Below are positions 1 through 7,585 of a stretch of 38,154 bases of DNA, piece by piece. Every line of letters begins with the position of its first letter. The stretch's first letter is position 1. Below the pieces are notes generated by a model, which was given only the letters and a program-made list of their open reading frames with translations, had not been told where the DNA came from and did no database searches. The DNA comes from an uncultured Muribaculaceae bacterium (GTDB taxonomy: Bacteria > Bacteroidota > Bacteroidia > Bacteroidales > Muribaculaceae): positions 19,334-57,487 of the forward strand of contig CAJTQV010000019.1 in assembly GCA_910578385.1 (NCBI GenBank). Direction: 5' to 3'. The position numbers and the translations under genes were made by a program.

Positions 1-600
1 CCCGTATATTCGATTTTTCTGGTCGACTTCCATTTCCCGCACATGACCAAGAAGACCATGCACGACGTGCGGCTTATGGATATCCACAGTCATGAGATCT
101 ACTCGAATCTATTCAGGATGCTGTTCCTTCATCTGGCCGACGCAAAACATGACTGGGACAGCTGTACAACCGACTACGACAAAATATTGTTTCTTATTAA
201 AAACATGCATAAGATGGACAAGGATTCAAAAGCATACAAGAGCAAGGAGTTTGACGAGATATTCCGCGAAGCCGAGATTGACAATCTTGTGAATGAGGAA
301 GCGGTGGCCTACAGCCAGTCGCGCCTGAAATATGAAGAAACATTGGCAGCAGTCGACTACGCCTCAAACAGTTCTTTCGAACGCGGCATAGCAATCGGCG
401 AGGAACGCGGCATAGCCATCGGTGAAGAACGGGGACGTGTGGCTGGGATTGCCATTGGCGAGGAACGCGGCATAGCCATCGGTGAGGAACGCGGCATAGC
501 AATCGGCGAGGAACGTATCCGCATGGAGACAGCCAAAAAACTTCGTGCTGCCGGGTTTGACGAAAACTTGATAAAGTCAATCACCGGAATCTCAATATAA
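1..600 (+). CDS. Rpn family PD-(D/E)XK nuclease / transposase-like protein, 3' part only
   Basis: The reading frame is open from the first base, so the gene begins outside the window; the ATG at 43 is internal. The visible 199 residues correspond to the C-terminal part of the Rpn/PDDEXK_2 family (recombination-promoting nucleases annotated as putative transposases). Segments such as FLVDFHFPH, MHDVRLMDIHSHEIYSNL and LADAKHDWD resemble the region after the nuclease core in this family. The catalytic PD-(D/E)XK residues lie upstream and cannot be judged. The tail holds five copies of GIAIGEER, one interrupted by GRVA, then a helix ending in LIKSITGISI, which resembles the closing segment of the family. 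The family acts on DNA; a role here is inference. A hairpin follows 25 bases after the stop. Confidence 0.75.
   Translation, partial: PVYSIFLVDFHFPHMTKKTMHDVRLMDIHSHEIYSNLFRMLFLHLADAKHDWDSCTTDYDKILFLIKNMHKMDKDSKAYKSKEFDEIFREAEIDNLVNEEAVAYSQSRLKYEETLAAVDYASNSSFERGIAIGEERGIAIGEERGRVAGIAIGEERGIAIGEERGIAIGEERIRMETAKKLRAAGFDENLIKSITGISI
385..516 (+). repeat. In-frame 24-bp tandem repeat encoding GIAIGEER
   Basis: Five copies of an 8-codon unit (GIAIGEER) lie inside the Rpn-like gene, with a 12-base GRVA interruption after the second copy. Copies are nearly identical at the DNA level, differing mainly at third positions (caa/cca/cat, ggc/ggt). Because the unit is a multiple of three, gain or loss of copies would keep the frame. 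This type of charged repeat tail is common in the family. Confidence 0.9.
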
Positions 601-624
601 TAGAACACTTGCACTTACAACCGT

Positions 625-661
625 AAAGGGTATCGGCAACAACGTTTGGCCGATACCTTTT
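625..661 (+). terminator. Hairpin terminator after the Rpn-like gene
   Basis: GGTATCGGC (629-637) pairs perfectly with GCCGATACC (649-657) across an 11-nt loop. Flanking A residues pair with the T run at 658-661, so it could work in both directions. Confidence 0.7.
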
Positions 662-1356
662 ATAGTAAAATATAGTCCCGTATTTTAAAATCCAGATTTA
701 TCAGTATTGTCTCTGTAGGGACATCGCTTCGCGATGTTTGGGTTGCACACGCGTAATTATTCTCCTGAAAGCCCATATCTCAAACCCAACCCCTTTCACA
801 TTATTACCTGAAATCAATAAATCCCGGTTTATCTGACACACCTCCGCAGTGACGCACGACCCGTACGTCCGGATTCAACGGCTGCTTAAAATCCTATGCC
901 CTGATTCATTCACCAAACTTTTAGGCTTATCCTCCCCATCATTTCAATCTTCCCCATCCAAATCTCTAAACAAGAGATACTTATTTAGTAGTTGCAAAGT
1001 TATAAAAAAAATCTGAATATTAAGGCTATAATCCTTGACTAAATTAATTATGTTTTACAACATAGATAGCCTTTTGCAACTATTTTGTTTAGCAAACCTC
1101 AATACTTAATATTCTAACCACTTGATTTTAAACAATCTATAGCGCATCCAAATCTCTTGTTTAGAGATGCTTGTCGAGATGTCTTCTGATATGGCAATAG
1201 CGGACGGGAAATATTAGCCATGAAAAAATTTTTATGGACTATTTTTGAATTTTTCTCCACATGTTTCCATATCACAGTCAATACACAAGGCAAAAAAATA
1301 AGCTTACTGCCATTTGAAAGTATGGTATGTATATTCTAAAACTAAATAAAAAAAAT
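662..1356. other. Repeat-rich intergenic region without a supported gene
   Basis: About 700 bases without a convincing coding frame. It holds a short inverted repeat ACATCGC-TTC-GCGATGT (721-737) of a kind often seen in Bacteroidales intergenic DNA; a copy of the dispersed motif ATCCCGGTTTATCTGACACA (821-840); and a very AT-rich segment (about 980-1140) bounded by CATCCAAATCTCT-type blocks. A TATAACTTTG sequence, read on the minus strand from 1003 back to 994, matches the Bacteroidetes -7 box but faces no gene. Confidence 0.5.
962..1168. repeat. Inverted pair of 17-bp palindromic blocks bounding AT-rich DNA
   Basis: ATCTCTAAACAAGAGAT (962-978) and its exact reverse complement ATCTCTTGTTTAGAGAT (1152-1168) flank about 170 bp of AT-rich sequence. 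Each block is itself an imperfect palindrome, and CATCCAA precedes both. A second, weaker inverted pair, built on TAGTTGCAAAG and CTTTTGCAACTA, is nested inside. The role is unknown; a small excised or decayed element or a structured RNA are possibilities. Confidence 0.6.
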
Positions 1357-1881
1357 ATGGCTAATCAAGAAAACAAAACGCCAAACACAGTCACTCTTCA
1401 ACTTTGGGGAGAAGGCATCAGGATCGATGTCCTTGACTGCGATGAAGCTGTTGTTGATTGCTATAATGCAATCACCTCAGATATCTTTGAAGTCAAAGTA
1501 ATTAATGACACAAAGATAGAGAAGGAAATCTCCAAAGCTGACCTTGGTGAAGGACTCGGATACACTGATGAGGATGATCCGGACTATACCAAAGTTTCAA
1601 ACTGGGACGAGGAGTGCAATCTTTCTGAACCCGAGGAAAACGAATGGATTGAGAGCATCAATCTGATACAAACCAAAATTTACGGGGAAGCCCTGATCGA
1701 ATTGACCGAGGATGAAGTCTTTGATCCTAAAAAAGTAAGACTTCTATGGAAGGAATTCATTCTTCCCGATGAGGAAGTTCCCGTTTATTTCGGAGTTCTA
1801 TACAACGGCAAAGAGTATCCAATCACGTTAGACATCGATTCGGAACGAGAAATCGCTACTGAAACAATATGGGAGCTCTAA
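1357..1881 (+). CDS. Acidic hypothetical protein, 174 aa
   Basis: I do not recognise this protein. It is strongly acidic, with runs such as TDEDDPDYTK and LSEPEENEW, has no signal peptide or membrane segment, and looks cytosolic. The C-terminal half (YFGVLYNGKEYPITLDIDSE) reads like alternating beta strands. I chose the ATG at 1357, after an A-rich stretch, over the in-frame ATG at 1327, because the ten extra residues (MYILKLNKKN) are lysine-rich and unlike the rest; both remain possible. It stands alone between two long non-coding stretches and has its own strong terminator, so it is probably a single-gene unit. Its AT-richer composition than the next locus fits an accessory gene, such as an immunity-like or orphan protein, but that is inference. 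Confidence 0.7.
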   Translation: MANQENKTPNTVTLQLWGEGIRIDVLDCDEAVVDCYNAITSDIFEVKVINDTKIEKEISKADLGEGLGYTDEDDPDYTKVSNWDEECNLSEPEENEWIESINLIQTKIYGEALIELTEDEVFDPKKVRLLWKEFILPDEEVPVYFGVLYNGKEYPITLDIDSEREIATETIWEL

Positions 1882-1887
1882 AATAAA

Positions 1888-1946
1888 GATTAAAATCGAG
1901 TGGTATCTGACATGTTTAATTATGCACATACCACTCGATTTTAATC
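1888..1946 (+). terminator. Long perfect hairpin after the acidic protein gene
   Basis: GATTAAAATCGAGTGGTAT (1888-1906) is the exact reverse complement of ATACCACTCGATTTTAATC (1928-1946): a 19-bp perfect stem with a 21-nt loop, 6 bases after the stop codon. The A-rich and T-rich ends suit a bidirectional terminator. Confidence 0.75.
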
Positions 1947-2354
1947 AACGTCCGGCTTGACCGGTTCATAGAAGGAAACATCAATAAGGAGTAGTTATCA
2001 CGCAAGAGAATGTCGGATAAATTCTTGCATCGGACACAAGCGTAACCTTCATCGTGGAGCCAAAGTTTGATGATACGAACTCCTTCTCTGAGTGATTAGC
2101 AAGCGTCTGTGTGACAGTTGAGGATTAAGGAAAACCCTCCTCACATACTTACGACTGTTAATGACAATCAGATAAAAACTGCCGCCCGGAATATGAGCCA
2201 AACATCTGCCGGGTGGCAGTCACGGCAATGAAGATAATCCCCGGAGCATGGCCTCGGCGATAGCCCGCGACTACTGCGTCAGCGCTGAGCGCGACATCAT
2301 CGCCAGACTCCGCTAATGGCTCAGCAAAAGATGATGTTAAACAAGGAAAATAAC
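1947..2354. other. Intergenic region and leader of the AAA+ locus
   Basis: No clear gene. A short ORF at 2248-2316 (22 codons, MASAIARDYCVSAERDIIAR...) ends in TAATG, overlapping an in-frame upstream ATG (2316) of the AAA+ gene. Its frame is open back to 2194 without a start. Its codon use is GC-rich and looks coding, so it may be the 3' remnant of a lost gene or a leader peptide. A small inverted pair, CTGCCGCCCGG and CCGGGTGGCAG, sits near 2180-2215. Confidence 0.35.
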
Positions 2355-5300
2355 ATGACAGACCAACAGTATAAACAGGAAGCAGAACAGCCGGCAGGAA
2401 ATGCTGAGGGAATCCATATCGCACTTGACGATAATGGAGTGCTTACTGTAAGCGGCAAAGGAGAACTGTATCCATATTTCGACTTCAATCCGCTCGCCAA
2501 TATAGCTCCCGACCCAACCGACCCGATGGGATTTCTTGCAAAAATGCAGAAGGCCCAGACTCTCAAAGCCGAGCGCGAAGCCATGCGACGCAATGTGCGT
2601 AAACTTATTGTTGATGGTGCTGTCGAGGATCTTTTTGAAAATCGACCGTGTGAGTTTTTTCCTAATCTGGAAGACGTAGAGTTTTCAAACGGTTTGGTTG
2701 CGATACCGGAAGGCGCATTTAGCGGAGCAGGGAATTTAAGGTCCGTTATTTTACCTGGTAGCCTCGAAGTGATTGGAGACAACGCATTTCATGATTGCGG
2801 AAAACTCGGGAGAATCAGACTGCCCGAAAGTATTCGGGAGATAGGCTACGGTGCGTTCGACCGTTGCTATGAGATGGAGTTGGAAAATCCGGAGATTCTG
2901 GCAACGGGCAATGTTGAGTTCAATCGGTTCACATCTTTTGCAGGAGCGAAAGTAGATGTCGAGGCTATCATGAATGGCCAAAGCTATCCAGAGCAAGCTC
3001 ATGAAGATGACGACAGCACCTGCTACTGGGACAACCATGATCCATTCGAAGAATTTGTGGGAATGCCGGAGGTGAAGGCCCGGCTTAGCGAATTTGCCGA
3101 GACGGTTGAGATGCTCCGGAAAAGCGGAAGAACGAACGTACGTCCGCAATGCGACACCATCATAATGGGTGCAACCGGCACCGGCAAGACGCTGCTGGCC
3201 CATGTCATTGCAGTGGTTCTCTATAGAGCCGGTCTGCTCACAAACAAGCAGTGTTTCAGCAACGGCAATCCCTGCGCATATATCATCGATGCCTCCGACT
3301 GGAAAAATACAAACATCAGCCAGATTATAAATGACCTTCGTGGCGGTATTCTTGCGATAGACAATGCCCACAAGCTCGTTACGCAGGAGTTCTCAGGCTC
3401 GGTGGATGCACTTGATACCCTGTTCACCGAGATGGACAAGTGCAATGGAAATCCGACGGTGGTCCTTATGGGGCAGACGGCAAACCTGCGGGAGTACATG
3501 CTCAATAATCCTGCCGCGCGCCGACGGTTTGAATATTTGTTCGTGCTTGATGAATACACCGACCGCGAACTTGCCGAAATATGCCGGCAGGAACTGCTGG
3601 AAGAATATGAGGTGACAATTGATGATGAGGCTATGGACAGGCTCACGTCTGTGTTCCAATATCAGATTATCCGCCGTCCGGAGGGTTGGAGCAACGCCCA
3701 TGTCGCAGTGGCCAAGGCGGAAGAACTGTTCATAAGCATGACGCGCCGGGGAGGCGACTCGGTTACAGCCGGGGATGTAAAAGGCGAGACATACCGCCGC
3801 AAGTCCTACTCCGAAATCATGTCGGAACTCGACGGCTTTGTCGGCATCGACAACATACGCGCCGAACTCAGCCGCATAATCAGCCGCGTGGAACAGGACC
3901 GCGAGGAGAACGGCAAAGCCACATTCGACATGCACTTCTCCTTTATCGGCAATCCCGGTACCGGCAAGACAACCATCGCCCGCAAGATGGCAGAGATTCT
4001 GAAGTCGCTCGACGTGCTTAAAGTGGGACATCTTGTCGAGGCCACCCGAGCCGATATGGTTGCTGAATGGCTCGGTCAGACCGCACCCAAGACAAACGCT
4101 CTGATTGATTCGGCAATGGGTGGCGTACTGTTTATCGACGAGGCATACACACTGATAAATCGCCATGATGATTCGTTTGGCAAGGAGGCAGTCGATACAC
4201 TGCTCAAACGCCTGAGCGATGACAAAGGGAAATTCGTGTGCATCGTGGCCGGCTACCCCAACGAGATGTTCGACTTCATGCAGAGCAATCCCGGTCTTCG
4301 CCGCCGTTTCAACAAGGAGATACGCTTCAACGACTACAACGGACCGGAACTTACCGAGATATTCCACCGCAGCCTGAGCCGCCGGAATCTCACACTCGAC
4401 GAAGCCGCCGAAAAGCATATCGGCAACTTCTTCGATATACTCTATGCGCAGAGGGCCAATGATTTCGGCAATGCCGGGACGGTTGAGAATATCCTCAGCA
4501 CAGCCATAGAACGCCGTGGCGAACGTCTGCGCAAACTGAAAGATAACGGACAGATTCCAACCGGCCAGGACAAACTGCTCACGCGCGCCGATATCGAGGG
4601 CATCGAGGCTACCAGAGAGCTGAATCTCGACGAGGTCATGACAGACATTGAAAACTCCTTCATCGGGATGGAGAACGTCAAGAATGAATTGCGCCGCATA
4701 GGCAAGAGCGTGCAGCTCATGCAGATGCAGGCGGCCATAGGAGCATCGGCTGAACCGTTTGCCATGCACCTGATGCTCACAGGCAACCCCGGAACAGGCA
4801 AGACCGAGGTGTCGCGCAAACTCGGCAAGGTGCTAAAATCCATCAAAGTGTTGCCGACCGATGAAGTGATAGAGACAACGAAGGCTGACTATGTCGGTGC
4901 TTCGGTAGCCGAGACCGTCAGCAAAACGGAAGATATGATACGCCGCGCCATGGGAAAGATATTGTTTATCGACGAGGCATATCAGTTGGCATCGGACCGC
5001 AACGGACGTGAGGCGATCGAGACCCTTATGAAGCGAATGAGCGACTACAAGGGTAAATTCGTTGTGGTTCTTGCAGGATACCGCAAGGAGATGAATGAGT
5101 TCCTCGACGTGAATCCCGGTCTGTCGCGCCGCATAACCCACAAGATCCATATCGAAGACTACAAGGCAGACGAACTGTTTAGGATACTTCTCAAAATGGC
5201 GGATAAACAGGGACTCGTTTTCACTCCCGACGCTGAGCGTAAGGCCCGTATCGCCGTAGAGGGCATCGTGGCCCGCAAAGGGAAGAACTTCGGCAACGCC

Positions 5301-6266
5301 GGTGAGATGGAAAAACTGCTCAAGGAAATACGTACCCGCATGAGCGAGCGTCTTCTTGAAGCGGACAATTTCACTCCCGAATTACTCAAAACGATTGAGG
5401 CCCCGGATATTCCTGGTGCTGACAACGCGTCAGCCGGAAGCATCGACGATGTTATGGCTGAACTCGACGGCCTTGTCGGTCTCGACAACGTGAAGAAGGA
5501 AATACGCACCATCTCCAACAATCTGCGCGTCATGAAGATGATGGCCGAAATGGACGGCAAGCCATTTATCGCTCCCGCCGACCATTATATCTTCCTCGGC
5601 AATCCCGGCACGGGCAAGACTACCGTTGCCCGGATTATGGGAAAAATCTTCCATCAGCTCGGAGTTGTTCCAACCACAACTTTTGTTGAGGCCGACCGTT
5701 CGGCTCTTGTGGCTGAGTATGTGGGGCAGACTGCTGCCAAGACCTCAGCAGTCATCGACAGCGCCCTCGGCGGAGTGCTCTTTATCGACGAGGCATACAC
5801 ACTCGCACAGGGTGGTTCGGGCGATTTCGGCATTGAGGCAATCGGCACTTTGCTGAAACGCATGGAGGATGACCGGGGCAAATTCATCTGCATCGTGGCA
5901 GGATATAATGATGAGATGAGTCAGTTCCTCAACTCCAACTCAGGCTTGGCGGACCGGTTCAATAAAACACTCCAGTTTGAGGACTACGATGCCGAGGCTC
6001 TCGCTCACATATTCAGGAATCAGGCAAAGTCGCAAAATCTCACCATGGATACATCGGCTGATGAGGCGATGACTGCCATGATGAAAATGGTATATGAAGG
6101 TCGGGGCAAGAATTTCGGCAATGCAAGGGCTGTACGCAAGATTTTGTCGCTGGTCACCAACCGTCGCAATGAGCGTCTGGTTGCGCTCATGAGCAACGGC
6201 AATATGCCCACGCCGGAGCAGATGCACGAGATTCGCCCCGAGGATTTCAGAATCAATTATTTCTAA
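2355..6266 (+). CDS. LRR-headed protein with four CbbX/SpoVK-like AAA+ modules
   Basis: 1303 residues, no signal peptide, so cytosolic. Residues 20-40 (DDNGVLTVSGKGEL) and about 95-175 form a BspA-type leucine-rich repeat head (VILPGSLEVIGDNAFHDC, IRLPESIREIGYGAFDRC). Four AAA+ modules follow, with Walker A at 272-279 (GATGTGKT), 532-539, 810-817 and 1082-1089 (all GNPGTGKT), about 260-280 residues apart. Walker B is FIDEAY in modules 2-4 (Asp 595, 873, 1145), but module 1 has AIDNAH, so its catalytic Glu is missing. Each module has a NPGLRRRF-like arginine-finger segment. The closest known family is CbbX/SpoVK/EccA, ring ATPases that remodel protein partners. The ATG at 2355 follows AAGGAAAATAAC; the ATG at 2316 would add 13 residues. 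Small genes follow after 11 bases, probably in one operon. The LRR head may choose the client (inference). Confidence 0.9.
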   Translation: MTDQQYKQEAEQPAGNAEGIHIALDDNGVLTVSGKGELYPYFDFNPLANIAPDPTDPMGFLAKMQKAQTLKAEREAMRRNVRKLIVDGAVEDLFENRPCEFFPNLEDVEFSNGLVAIPEGAFSGAGNLRSVILPGSLEVIGDNAFHDCGKLGRIRLPESIREIGYGAFDRCYEMELENPEILATGNVEFNRFTSFAGAKVDVEAIMNGQSYPEQAHEDDDSTCYWDNHDPFEEFVGMPEVKARLSEFAETVEMLRKSGRTNVRPQCDTIIMGATGTGKTLLAHVIAVVLYRAGLLTNKQCFSNGNPCAYIIDASDWKNTNISQIINDLRGGILAIDNAHKLVTQEFSGSVDALDTLFTEMDKCNGNPTVVLMGQTANLREYMLNNPAARRRFEYLFVLDEYTDRELAEICRQELLEEYEVTIDDEAMDRLTSVFQYQIIRRPEGWSNAHVAVAKAEELFISMTRRGGDSVTAGDVKGETYRRKSYSEIMSELDGFVGIDNIRAELSRIISRVEQDREENGKATFDMHFSFIGNPGTGKTTIARKMAEILKSLDVLKVGHLVEATRADMVAEWLGQTAPKTNALIDSAMGGVLFIDEAYTLINRHDDSFGKEAVDTLLKRLSDDKGKFVCIVAGYPNEMFDFMQSNPGLRRRFNKEIRFNDYNGPELTEIFHRSLSRRNLTLDEAAEKHIGNFFDILYAQRANDFGNAGTVENILSTAIERRGERLRKLKDNGQIPTGQDKLLTRADIEGIEATRELNLDEVMTDIENSFIGMENVKNELRRIGKSVQLMQMQAAIGASAEPFAMHLMLTGNPGTGKTEVSRKLGKVLKSIKVLPTDEVIETTKADYVGASVAETVSKTEDMIRRAMGKILFIDEAYQLASDRNGREAIETLMKRMSDYKGKFVVVLAGYRKEMNEFLDVNPGLSRRITHKIHIEDYKADELFRILLKMADKQGLVFTPDAERKARIAVEGIVARKGKNFGNAGEMEKLLKEIRTRMSERLLEADNFTPELLKTIEAPDIPGADNASAGSIDDVMAELDGLVGLDNVKKEIRTISNNLRVMKMMAEMDGKPFIAPADHYIFLGNPGTGKTTVARIMGKIFHQLGVVPTTTFVEADRSALVAEYVGQTAAKTSAVIDSALGGVLFIDEAYTLAQGGSGDFGIEAIGTLLKRMEDDRGKFICIVAGYNDEMSQFLNSNSGLADRFNKTLQFEDYDAEALAHIFRNQAKSQNLTMDTSADEAMTAMMKMVYEGRGKNFGNARAVRKILSLVTNRRNERLVALMSNGNMPTPEQMHEIRPEDFRINYF

Positions 6267-6277
6267 TCTTAAATGAT

Positions 6278-6481
6278 ATGAAAGTCTTTCTTCTTACAGC
6301 TCCGCGTCAACTCACACCACGCATACCGCAAGGATTCTTTTTGCAAGTGGTATCAGCGCAATCCGGGAATCGTCCGGATGTGCAGGAAGTGAAACAGGCT
6401 ATGATCCGGACCGGTCTGACAGATCCCGTTGATTTGGGATGGAGCGGACCGGGTAACTGGAATATCAAAGAACTTAAATAA
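6278..6481 (+). CDS. Small protein A of the AAA+ locus, 67 aa
   Basis: This small basic protein begins 11 bases after the AAA+ stop, so it is almost certainly co-transcribed. It reads as two N-terminal strands (KVFLLTAPRQL, FFLQVVSAQSG), a helix (DVQEVKQAMIRTGL) and a C-terminal strand (NWNIKELK). There is no signal peptide. The next gene encodes a protein with the same layout: both have QVV followed by S, then D(V/I)xE in the helix, then GL, and a lysine-rich end. I infer they are diverged paralogues. The tight link to a protein-remodelling ATPase makes them candidate clients or adaptors. I do not recognise a named family with confidence; Bacteroidales DUF6140-like small proteins have a similar look. 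Confidence 0.7.
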   Translation: MKVFLLTAPRQLTPRIPQGFFLQVVSAQSGNRPDVQEVKQAMIRTGLTDPVDLGWSGPGNWNIKELK

Positions 6482-6536
6482 GAAACTGCCGAATCGCATG
6501 AAAGGACGTAGGCAAAACATATAACAGACCATCATT

Positions 6537-6716
6537 ATGGCATACACATTCAAAGTTACAGGCAAAGGCCAGTACAACGCGCCCAAAGGTGCCACAGTTC
6601 AGGTTGTGAAGAGTTCTTCAACCATTACAATGACCGATATCAAGGAGGCTTTCAAGAAGCAGCTCGGCCTTGACGTTACCGGTTCGACCTCGAACTACGA
6701 CATCGTCAAGATGTAA
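6537..6716 (+). CDS. Small protein B of the AAA+ locus, 59 aa, paralogue of protein A
   Basis: The ORF runs from ATG at 6537 to TAA at 6716. Its sequence begins MAYTFKVTGKGQYNAPKG, continues VQVVKSSSTITMTDIKEAF and ends NYDIVKM. The predicted order is strand, strand, helix, strand, as in the 67-aa protein 55 bases upstream. A strong terminator follows 21 bases after the stop, closing a three-gene unit with the AAA+ gene. The codons (aag, gac, ggc) fit the neighbours, which supports coding. Like protein A it has no signal peptide, cysteine or known catalytic motif, so an enzyme is unlikely; a small structural or adaptor protein is more plausible. The family is uncertain. Confidence 0.75.
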   Translation: MAYTFKVTGKGQYNAPKGATVQVVKSSSTITMTDIKEAFKKQLGLDVTGSTSNYDIVKM

Positions 6717-6737
6717 TCTGACGTTGACCGGAAAAAC

Positions 6738-6786
6738 AACCACCATGAAGCATCTCAAAGGTTGATTCATGGTGGTTTTGCTTTTT
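6738..6786 (+). terminator. Rho-independent terminator closing the AAA+/small-protein unit
   Basis: AACCACCATGAA (6738-6749) pairs perfectly with TTCATGGTGGTT (6766-6777), followed by TTGCTTTTT. The 12-bp stem is strong. Confidence 0.85.
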
Positions 6787-6853
6787 CATCGTGTTTTTTG
6801 AATTTTCCGGTAACACCGGCTATATTGGACAAGTAACTTTTAATTTTTTGATT

Positions 6854-7318
6854 ATGATATTCGCGTACGACACGCTGAAGTTCTATCTTGAGAACGAAAG
6901 CGAATTTGAGGAGTGGCTCGAAGATGCACACCTCAACGGCATAGACCTGACAAGAATCGACGGTGCATACCCCGCCCACTACCCCGTACTTGCCCTCGCC
7001 ATCTGCATATACATCGGCAACCACATAGACAGTGCCGAAGTCTATTATGCATATCCTGAAGACTGGACCGGCAAGGATGCCCCCGTGAGCGGTACGGACC
7101 GCAGGGTAATCAACTCGGCCAAGGAGTTCAGGCAGTGGTGCGAGGAGATGGAGGTGGAAGAGGACATACTCCTCTCTTTTCCTGACCCTGAAAGCAACCG
7201 GCCGCTGAAATACCCATGTTTGCTCGTGAGCCATGATAAATATGGCGACGAGGGTAATGACTCCTCGGAAGTCATGTTTGCTTATCCCGAAGACTTTTCA
7301 AATGAATCAAATGAATAA
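6854..7318 (+). CDS. Hypothetical acidic protein with duplicated AYPED motif, 154 aa
   Basis: I do not recognise this protein. The start at 6854 gives MIFAYDTLKFYLENESEFEE; the upstream ATG at 6791 lies close to the terminator T-run and adds an atypical leader. The protein is acidic and soluble. It carries an internal repeat: EVYYAYPEDWTGKD about residue 60 and EVMFAYPEDFSNES at the C-terminus, and each repeat follows a stretch rich in hydrophobic strand residues. The gene overlaps the next one by about 17 bases, so the two are translationally coupled. It begins a second small unit, after the terminator, that continues into the zinc-ribbon and 436-aa genes. Its constant position beside the AAA+ unit is suggestive, but no function can be assigned. 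Confidence 0.75.
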   Translation: MIFAYDTLKFYLENESEFEEWLEDAHLNGIDLTRIDGAYPAHYPVLALAICIYIGNHIDSAEVYYAYPEDWTGKDAPVSGTDRRVINSAKEFRQWCEEMEVEEDILLSFPDPESNRPLKYPCLLVSHDKYGDEGNDSSEVMFAYPEDFSNESNE

Positions 7319-7559
7319 GGATACGTTAGAGACAATTTACTCCCACACCCTTCGCAACCGCAAGGAACTCGAGGCTTCGTGCAACTGCGGCTGCGCCGGA
7401 TGCCGCACCATATTTCCTGCAGCCGAGACGGTGAAATGGGCCGATGAAGGCCAGACAGGCATATGCCCCTATTGTGGCACCGATGCTCTTGTCGGGGATG
7501 CCGCCGGCTGGCAACTCACCACGGAATTGCTTGAGGAGTTGAACGATTTATATTTTTAA
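7302..7559 (+). CDS. Zinc-ribbon cytoplasmic protein, 85 aa
   Basis: The start at 7302 gives MNQMNKDTLETIYSHTLRNR; 7311 is an equally possible start three codons later. Both overlap the end of the previous gene. Two cysteine groups, CNCGCAGC (near residue 28) and CPYCG (near residue 57), form a zinc-ribbon-like pair. The stretch NRKELEASCNCGC, then WADEGQTGICPYCGTDALVG, then a C-terminal ELLEELNDLYF matches a widespread family of small bacterial proteins annotated only as 'cytoplasmic protein' (pattern: HRKEI..S..CGC..C...F...W.D.G.TA.CPYCG.D). That family has no established role that I know of; a metal-binding structural role is inference. It lies 26 bases before the next gene, in the same unit. 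Confidence 0.8.
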   Translation: MNQMNKDTLETIYSHTLRNRKELEASCNCGCAGCRTIFPAAETVKWADEGQTGICPYCGTDALVGDAAGWQLTTELLEELNDLYF

Positions 7560-7585
7560 CAGAAAACCATGAGCAACATGCGGTT

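Noticed and set aside
385..516. CRISPR or minisatellite outside a gene
   Set aside because: The repeats are in frame and form part of the Rpn-like protein tail.
3393..4769. 458-codon open frame on the minus strand opposite the AAA+ gene
   Set aside because: It lies wholly inside a well-supported gene. Its product is rich in His, Cys and Ala with no domain, as expected from the codon bias of the true gene.
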